From contig JADGGM010000041.1 of the NCBI GenBank assembly GCA_019689955.1, positions 1-10,608 on the forward strand: a stretch of 10,608 nucleotides of DNA. The letters are read 5' to 3'. The position numbers and the translations under genes are program-made. This DNA is from Gemmatimonadaceae bacterium. GTDB taxonomy: Bacteria; Gemmatimonadota; Gemmatimonadetes; Gemmatimonadales; Gemmatimonadaceae. This document shows positions 7,148-10,608 of the stretch, piece by piece (within the stretch, counting starts at the first letter, position 1; every line of letters starts with the position of its first letter). A model generated the notes under the pieces. That model was given only the letters and a program-made list of their open reading frames with translations. It was not told the DNA's origin and did no database searches.

Positions 7148-8550
7148 GCGAAGAGGCGCTCGAAGAGCGCGCCGATGTTGGTGACGCCGATGGCGCGGAT
7201 GTCGCGCGCCTCGAGGCGCGCGCGCGCGGGCCCGCGGGGGATGCTCCGCTCGGCGAGGTACACGGTGCGCATCCCCATCTTCTCCGCCTCGGCGATGCGC
7301 CGCTCGACCTGCGAGATCGGGCGGACTTCGCCGGCGAGCCCCACTTCGCCGAGGAACACCGCGTCCGGCGGGAGCGTGCGGTCGTACACGCTCGACGCGA
7401 GCGCCGCGGCGACTGCGAGGTCCCCCGCCGGCTCCTGCACGCGCAGCCCGCCGACGACGTTCACGAAGACGTCCAGCTGCGCGAAGGGGAGCCCCGCGCG
7501 CTTGTCGAGCACGGCGAGGAGGAGCGCGAGGCGGCGCCCGTCGTACCCCGTGGCCACGCGCTGCGGCGTCCCGAACCCCGCCTTGGCGGCGAGCCCCTGG
7601 ATCTCCACGAGGAGCGGGCGCGTCCCCTCGAGCAGCGCCGTGACGGCGCTCCCCGAGGCGGTCGTGAGCCGGTCGCCCAGGAAGAGCTCCGAGGGGTTGG
7701 CGACGGCCACGAGCCCCTGCTCGGTCATGCGGAAGACGCCGATCTCGTCGACCCCGCCGAAGCGGTTCTTCGTGGCGCGGAGCACGCGCTGGTCGAGGGA
7801 GCCTTCCCCCTCGAAGTAGAGCACCGTGTCGACGATGTGCTCCAGCGTCTTCGGCCCGGCGATCCCGCCCCCCTTGGTCACGTGCCCGACGACGAACACC
7901 GTCGTGCCGCTATCCTTGGCGAAGCGCATGAGGCGCGCGGCGCACTCGCGCACCTGCCCGACGTTCCCCGGCGCGCCCTCGAGATCGCTCGTGAACACGG
8001 TCTGGATGGAGTCGACGAACATCGCCTGCGGGTCCATCGCGGCGCCGGTGGCGAGGATCGTCTCGAGCTGCGTTTCGCTCAGGAGCGCGACGTCGGCGCT
8101 CGGCTCGGCGAGGCGGTCGGCGCGGAGCTTGACCTGGAGCGGGGATTCTTCCCCCGAGACGTAGAGCGTGCGGAGCCCGCCCTGTTGCAGCCGGGCCGCG
8201 ACCTGCAGGAGGAGGGTCGACTTCCCGATCCCGGGCTCGCCGCCCACGAGCACCATCGACCCGGGGACGATCCCGCCGCCGAGCACGAAGTCGAGCTCAT
8301 CGATCCCGCTCTTCCAGCGCCGGCTCTCGGACCCCTTCACGTCGGCGATGCGCGTGGTGGCGGCGACGCTCCCGCCCTCGCCGAGCGTGGTGGTCCCGCC
8401 GCGGCGGCGCGCGCTGGGCGTCGAGGCGCGAGGGGCCACGATCTCCTCGACCAGCGTGTTCCACTCGCCGCACGTGTCGCAGCGCCCGGCCCAGCGGGGA
8501 TACTCGGCGCCGCACTCCGTGCAGCGGTGGATGGTTTTCGTCCTGGCCAT
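7144..8550 (-). CDS. radA: DNA repair protein RadA
   Basis: RadA (Sms) is a RecA-like ATPase that helps process recombination intermediates, and in some species acts as a branch-migration helicase during repair and transformation. The 468-residue product is full length. An N-terminal C4 zinc finger is formed by CTEC (10-13) and CDTC (24-27). Walker A is GEPGIGKST (104-112) with Lys110, and Walker B lies around MFVDSIQT (177-184). The RadA-specific KNRFG is at 261-265. The C-terminal Lon-like domain includes GGLRVQEPAGDLAVAAAL (367-384) and GEVGLAGEVRP (401-411). The ATG at 8550 has a good GAGGT five bases upstream. It is 29 bp after dnaB, and the stop overlaps ispD by 4 nt. The downstream comF is another gene tied to transformation in some species. 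Confidence 0.98.
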   Translation of the reverse strand: MARTKTIHRCTECGAEYPRWAGRCDTCGEWNTLVEEIVAPRASTPSARRRGGTTTLGEGGSVAATTRIADVKGSESRRWKSGIDELDFVLGGGIVPGSMVLVGGEPGIGKSTLLLQVAARLQQGGLRTLYVSGEESPLQVKLRADRLAEPSADVALLSETQLETILATGAAMDPQAMFVDSIQTVFTSDLEGAPGNVGQVRECAARLMRFAKDSGTTVFVVGHVTKGGGIAGPKTLEHIVDTVLYFEGEGSLDQRVLRATKNRFGGVDEIGVFRMTEQGLVAVANPSELFLGDRLTTASGSAVTALLEGTRPLLVEIQGLAAKAGFGTPQRVATGYDGRRLALLLAVLDKRAGLPFAQLDVFVNVVGGLRVQEPAGDLAVAAALASSVYDRTLPPDAVFLGEVGLAGEVRPISQVERRIAEAEKMGMRTVYLAERSIPRGPARARLEARDIRAIGVTNIGALFERLFA

Positions 8551-8555
8551 CGGCT

Positions 8556-8560
8556 ACCTC
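8556..8560 (-). promoter_or_regulatory. Ribosome binding site of radA
   Basis: The minus strand reads GAGGT with a 5-base spacer to the radA ATG at 8550. It supports that start and indicates independent initiation after dnaB. Its first two bases lie in one arm of a possible hairpin. Confidence 0.6.
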
Positions 8561-8578
8561 GGCGCGCCGCGGCGCCGA
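8559..8578. repeat. GC-rich inverted repeat in the dnaB-radA junction
   Basis: In the 29-bp space between the dnaB stop and the radA ATG there is a 7-bp inverted repeat with a 6-base loop: TCGGCGC, then six bases, then GCGCCGA. In the transcript, the second arm runs into the radA ribosome site GAGGT (8560-8556) by two bases. There is no U-run after it, so it is not a standard terminator. In DNA this GC-rich such a repeat can arise by chance. Confidence 0.35.
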
Positions 8579-8579
8579 A

Positions 8580-9974
8580 TCACGTCGGCGAGCGCGACGA
8601 ATAATTCTCGAATCGTGTGTATGCCTTGTGGAAGAACAGGTTCACGAACCCGATCGGCCCGTTGCGCTGCTTCCCCACGATGATCTCCGCCCGCCCCTCC
8701 AGGGAGTTGCCGTCCTTGTCGGTGGGGCCGTCATAAACTTCTTGGCGGTAGATGAACATTACCAGGTCCGCGTCCTGCTCGATCGCCCCCGACTCGCGGA
8801 GGTCGGAGAGCTGCGGGCGGTGATCCCCGGCGCGCTGCTCCGGCGCGCGCGAGAGCTGCGAGAGCGCGACGACGGGGACGCTCAGCTCCTTGGCGAGCGC
8901 TTTGAGGGAGCGCGAGATCTGGCTGATCTCCTGCTGCCGGCTCTCCGCGTTCGGCGGCCCCTGCACGAGCTGCAGGTAGTCGATGATCACGAGCCCCACG
9001 TCCGAGTCCGCCTTGAGCCGGCGCGCCTTGGAGCGGATCTCGAGGAGCGTGATCCCGGCGGTGTCGTCGATCCAGATCGGCGCGGCGCTCAGGATCCCCG
9101 CGGCGCGCGCCATGCGCGGGAAGTCGTCGTCGCGGAGCATCCCCTTGCGCAGCTTCTGCGCGTCCACGCGCGCTTCCGCAGTGAGCATACGCTGGACGAG
9201 CGACTCCTTGCTCATCTCCAGCGAGAAGATGGCCACGGGGATCTGCTTCTCGATCGCGGCGTACTGTGCGATGTTGAGGACGAAGGCCGTCTTCCCCATC
9301 GACGGCCGCGCGGCCACGATGATGAGATCCGCGGGCTGGAACCCCGACGTCATCTCGTCGAGGTCCGTGAACCCGGTCGGCACGCCGGTGATCGTCTTCC
9401 CGCCGCGCTGGAGCGCCTCGATGCGCTCCATGGTCGGCCACATGAGCTCCTTGATGCGCGTGAAGCCCTGCGTGCCGCGCTGCTGGCTCACCTCGAAGAC
9501 CTTGTGCTCCGCCTGGTCGAGGAGCTCCGCGGCGGTCGAGCGCCCCTCGAACGCGTCGGCGATGATCCCGGTGCAGGTCTCGATCAGCCGCCGCTGGAGC
9601 GCTTTTTCCTTGACGATCTTCGCGTGGTACTCCACGTTCGCCGCGGTCGGGACCGCGTCGACGAGAAACGCGATGTACTCCTTCCCGCCGCTCGCCTCGA
9701 GCTCTCCGCGGCGTGCGAGCTCGTCGGCGAGGGTGAGCGGGTCGACGACGTCGCCGCGCTCCGAGATGGCGATCATCGCGCGGAAGATCCGGCGGTTCGC
9801 CTCGCGGTAGAACATCGTGTCATCCACGTGCTCGGCGGCGCGCAGGATGGCGTCCTGCTCGATGAGCATCGCCCCGAGCACCGCGGCCTCCGCTTCCTCC
9901 GAGTACGGGGGGCGGCGGTCGCGGTAGGCGTCACGCTGTGGCGCTATCGAGTATTCGGCGGGCGAGCTGGACAT
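8580..9974 (-). CDS. dnaB: Replicative DNA helicase DnaB
   Basis: DnaB is the hexameric ATP-driven helicase that unwinds the chromosome ahead of the replication fork. The 464-residue product has normal length and no intein. The N-terminal primase-interaction domain starts with PYSEEAEAAVLGAML (23-37). The RecA-like core has Walker A ARPSMGKTA (222-230, Lys228), SLEMS (251-255), Walker B VIIDYLQL (329-336), ALSQLSR (370-376), SDLRESGAIEQDAD (390-403) and GKQRNGP (434-440), all typical of the family. The start at 9974 lies 44 nt inside the end of the glycosylase gene. No ATG, GTG or TTG follows in frame before the conserved N-terminal block, so the overlap looks real. Only a weak purine-rich GGGAAG precedes the ATG. 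In-frame starts further upstream would add 37 unconserved residues and are less likely. Confidence 0.97.
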   Translation of the reverse strand: MSSSPAEYSIAPQRDAYRDRRPPYSEEAEAAVLGAMLIEQDAILRAAEHVDDTMFYREANRRIFRAMIAISERGDVVDPLTLADELARRGELEASGGKEYIAFLVDAVPTAANVEYHAKIVKEKALQRRLIETCTGIIADAFEGRSTAAELLDQAEHKVFEVSQQRGTQGFTRIKELMWPTMERIEALQRGGKTITGVPTGFTDLDEMTSGFQPADLIIVAARPSMGKTAFVLNIAQYAAIEKQIPVAIFSLEMSKESLVQRMLTAEARVDAQKLRKGMLRDDDFPRMARAAGILSAAPIWIDDTAGITLLEIRSKARRLKADSDVGLVIIDYLQLVQGPPNAESRQQEISQISRSLKALAKELSVPVVALSQLSRAPEQRAGDHRPQLSDLRESGAIEQDADLVMFIYRQEVYDGPTDKDGNSLEGRAEIIVGKQRNGPIGFVNLFFHKAYTRFENYSSRSPT

Positions 9975-10608
9975 CTTCCCAGGTGGGTCGCTTCCAAGCA
10001 GGGTTGCGGAGGAGTGCAGCCGGGTGGTAGGTGACGACGACCGGTATCCCATGATACCGATGCACTGCGCCCCGCAACTTGCCAATGGGCAACTTGGTCT
10101 CGAGCAGCGTCTGCGCGGCGAACGTTCCGAATGCGACGATCACCTTCGGACGGATCAACTCCACCTGGCGCACGAGATACGGCCGGCACGCCTCAACCTC
10201 GTCCGGGAGCGGATTGCGGTTGCCGGGCGGCCGGTGCTTGAGGACGTTGGCGATGAAAACGTCTTCCCGGCTCAACTTAATCGCGGCGAGGATTTTCGTC
10301 AGGAGCTGGCCGGCCTGTCCCACGAACGGACGCCCGGTGGCGTCCTCGTTCGCGCCCGGCGCCTCCCCGACGCACATGAGCTGCGCGTGCGGGTTCCCCT
10401 CCCCCGGCACGGCGTGCGTGGCGGTCCGGTAGAGCGGGCACTTGGTGCACTCCCGCACCACGGCCGCGATGTCGTCGATGGTGTTGCACTCGCCCAACGG
10501 CCCACCGAACAGTTCACGTTCCGCCGATCCGACGACGAGCCCTGGGGGCGCCCCCGCGCCGCGCGGCGGCGGGTTGCGCGGAGGATCCGCGGGCGGGTCG
10601 TCGGGGAC
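9931..10608 (-). CDS. Family 4 uracil-DNA glycosylase, 5' end cut by window
   Basis: This enzyme removes uracil from DNA at the start of base-excision repair. The frame is open to the right edge (225 residues visible), so the true start is outside. Counting from the edge, the first 28 or so residues are Pro-rich, then ERELFGG, a common family-4 lead-in. CTKC (Cys54, Cys57) gives two Fe-S ligands. Motif A is GEAPGANEDATGRPFVGQAG (81-100) and motif B is YHPAALLRNP (194-203). The fourth ligand is Cys141 in EACRPYL. The third ligand position, 16 residues before it, reads KHRPPGNR, with His125 where the archetype KCRPP has Cys. Codon use is less extreme than in its neighbours (for example AAG TTG CCC ATT). 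Its stop lies inside dnaB. A TTG at 10497 is not accepted as the start because conserved sequence continues upstream. Confidence 0.92.
   Translation of the reverse strand, partial: VPDDPPADPPRNPPPRGAGAPPGLVVGSAERELFGGPLGECNTIDDIAAVVRECTKCPLYRTATHAVPGEGNPHAQLMCVGEAPGANEDATGRPFVGQAGQLLTKILAAIKLSREDVFIANVLKHRPPGNRNPLPDEVEACRPYLVRQVELIRPKVIVAFGTFAAQTLLETKLPIGKLRGAVHRYHGIPVVVTYHPAALLRNPAWKRPTWEDVQLARRILDSATA

Noticed and set aside
9931..10497. A complete 188-residue glycosylase starting at the TTG at 10497
   Set aside because: The frame stays open to the window edge and the sequence just upstream (ERELFGG) fits the family's usual N-terminal region, so the gene is better called as 5'-partial.
1..10608. 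tRNA or rRNA genes, CRISPR repeats, insertion sequences, phage or toxin-antitoxin genes
   Set aside because: No direct repeat arrays, transposase motifs, terminal inverted repeats or tRNA-like cloverleaf sequences were seen on reading both strands, and coding genes leave gaps of at most 60 bp.

Overview
The window is a gene-dense stretch of a very GC-rich bacterial chromosome. It carries twelve genes, all on the minus strand, so transcription runs from high to low coordinates. Nothing in it looks mobile, viral, CRISPR-like or RNA-coding. Strong G/C bias at third codon positions, long meaningless antisense open frames and the housekeeping content suggest a free-living high-GC bacterium. Gemmatimonadota is my best guess, but this rests on general impression rather than a search. 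Both edge genes are cut: the uracil-DNA glycosylase lacks its start (right edge) and secG lacks its stop (left edge).

In the order of transcription, the first block is genome maintenance: a family-4 Fe-S uracil-DNA glycosylase (10608-9931), the replicative helicase DnaB (9974-8580) and RadA (8550-7144). The second block runs through five consecutive 4-nt ATGA overlaps: radA>ispD>tsaC/ywlC>ywlE-like phosphatase>aroE>comF. It covers isoprenoid precursor synthesis (IspD), the first step of tRNA t6A synthesis (TsaC/Sua5), a small phosphatase with the protein-arginine-phosphatase P-loop, shikimate dehydrogenase, and a ComF-type phosphoribosyltransferase protein. The third block is central glycolysis: gap, a small unrecognised two-TM membrane protein, pgk and tpiA, followed after 60 bp by secG of the Sec translocon.

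Junctions are tight. There are only three intergenic gaps: dnaB-radA 29 bp, comF-gap 21 bp and tpiA-secG 60 bp. No stretch over 300 bases lacks a gene and no convincing terminator was seen, so most of the window is probably read as one long, translationally coupled transcript or a few nested ones. A weak sigma70-like promoter may lie at the tpiA/secG junction.

Most of the window is ordinary housekeeping. The points worth a second look are: the uncharacterised membrane protein coupled between gap and pgk; a His replacing the third predicted Fe-S cysteine of the glycosylase; the Thr-containing (YwlE-type) P-loop in the phosphatase next to tsaC; the long Pro/Ala/Gln tail on SecG; and the forced 44-nt udg-dnaB overlap. 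I did not find evidence of a new multi-gene system.
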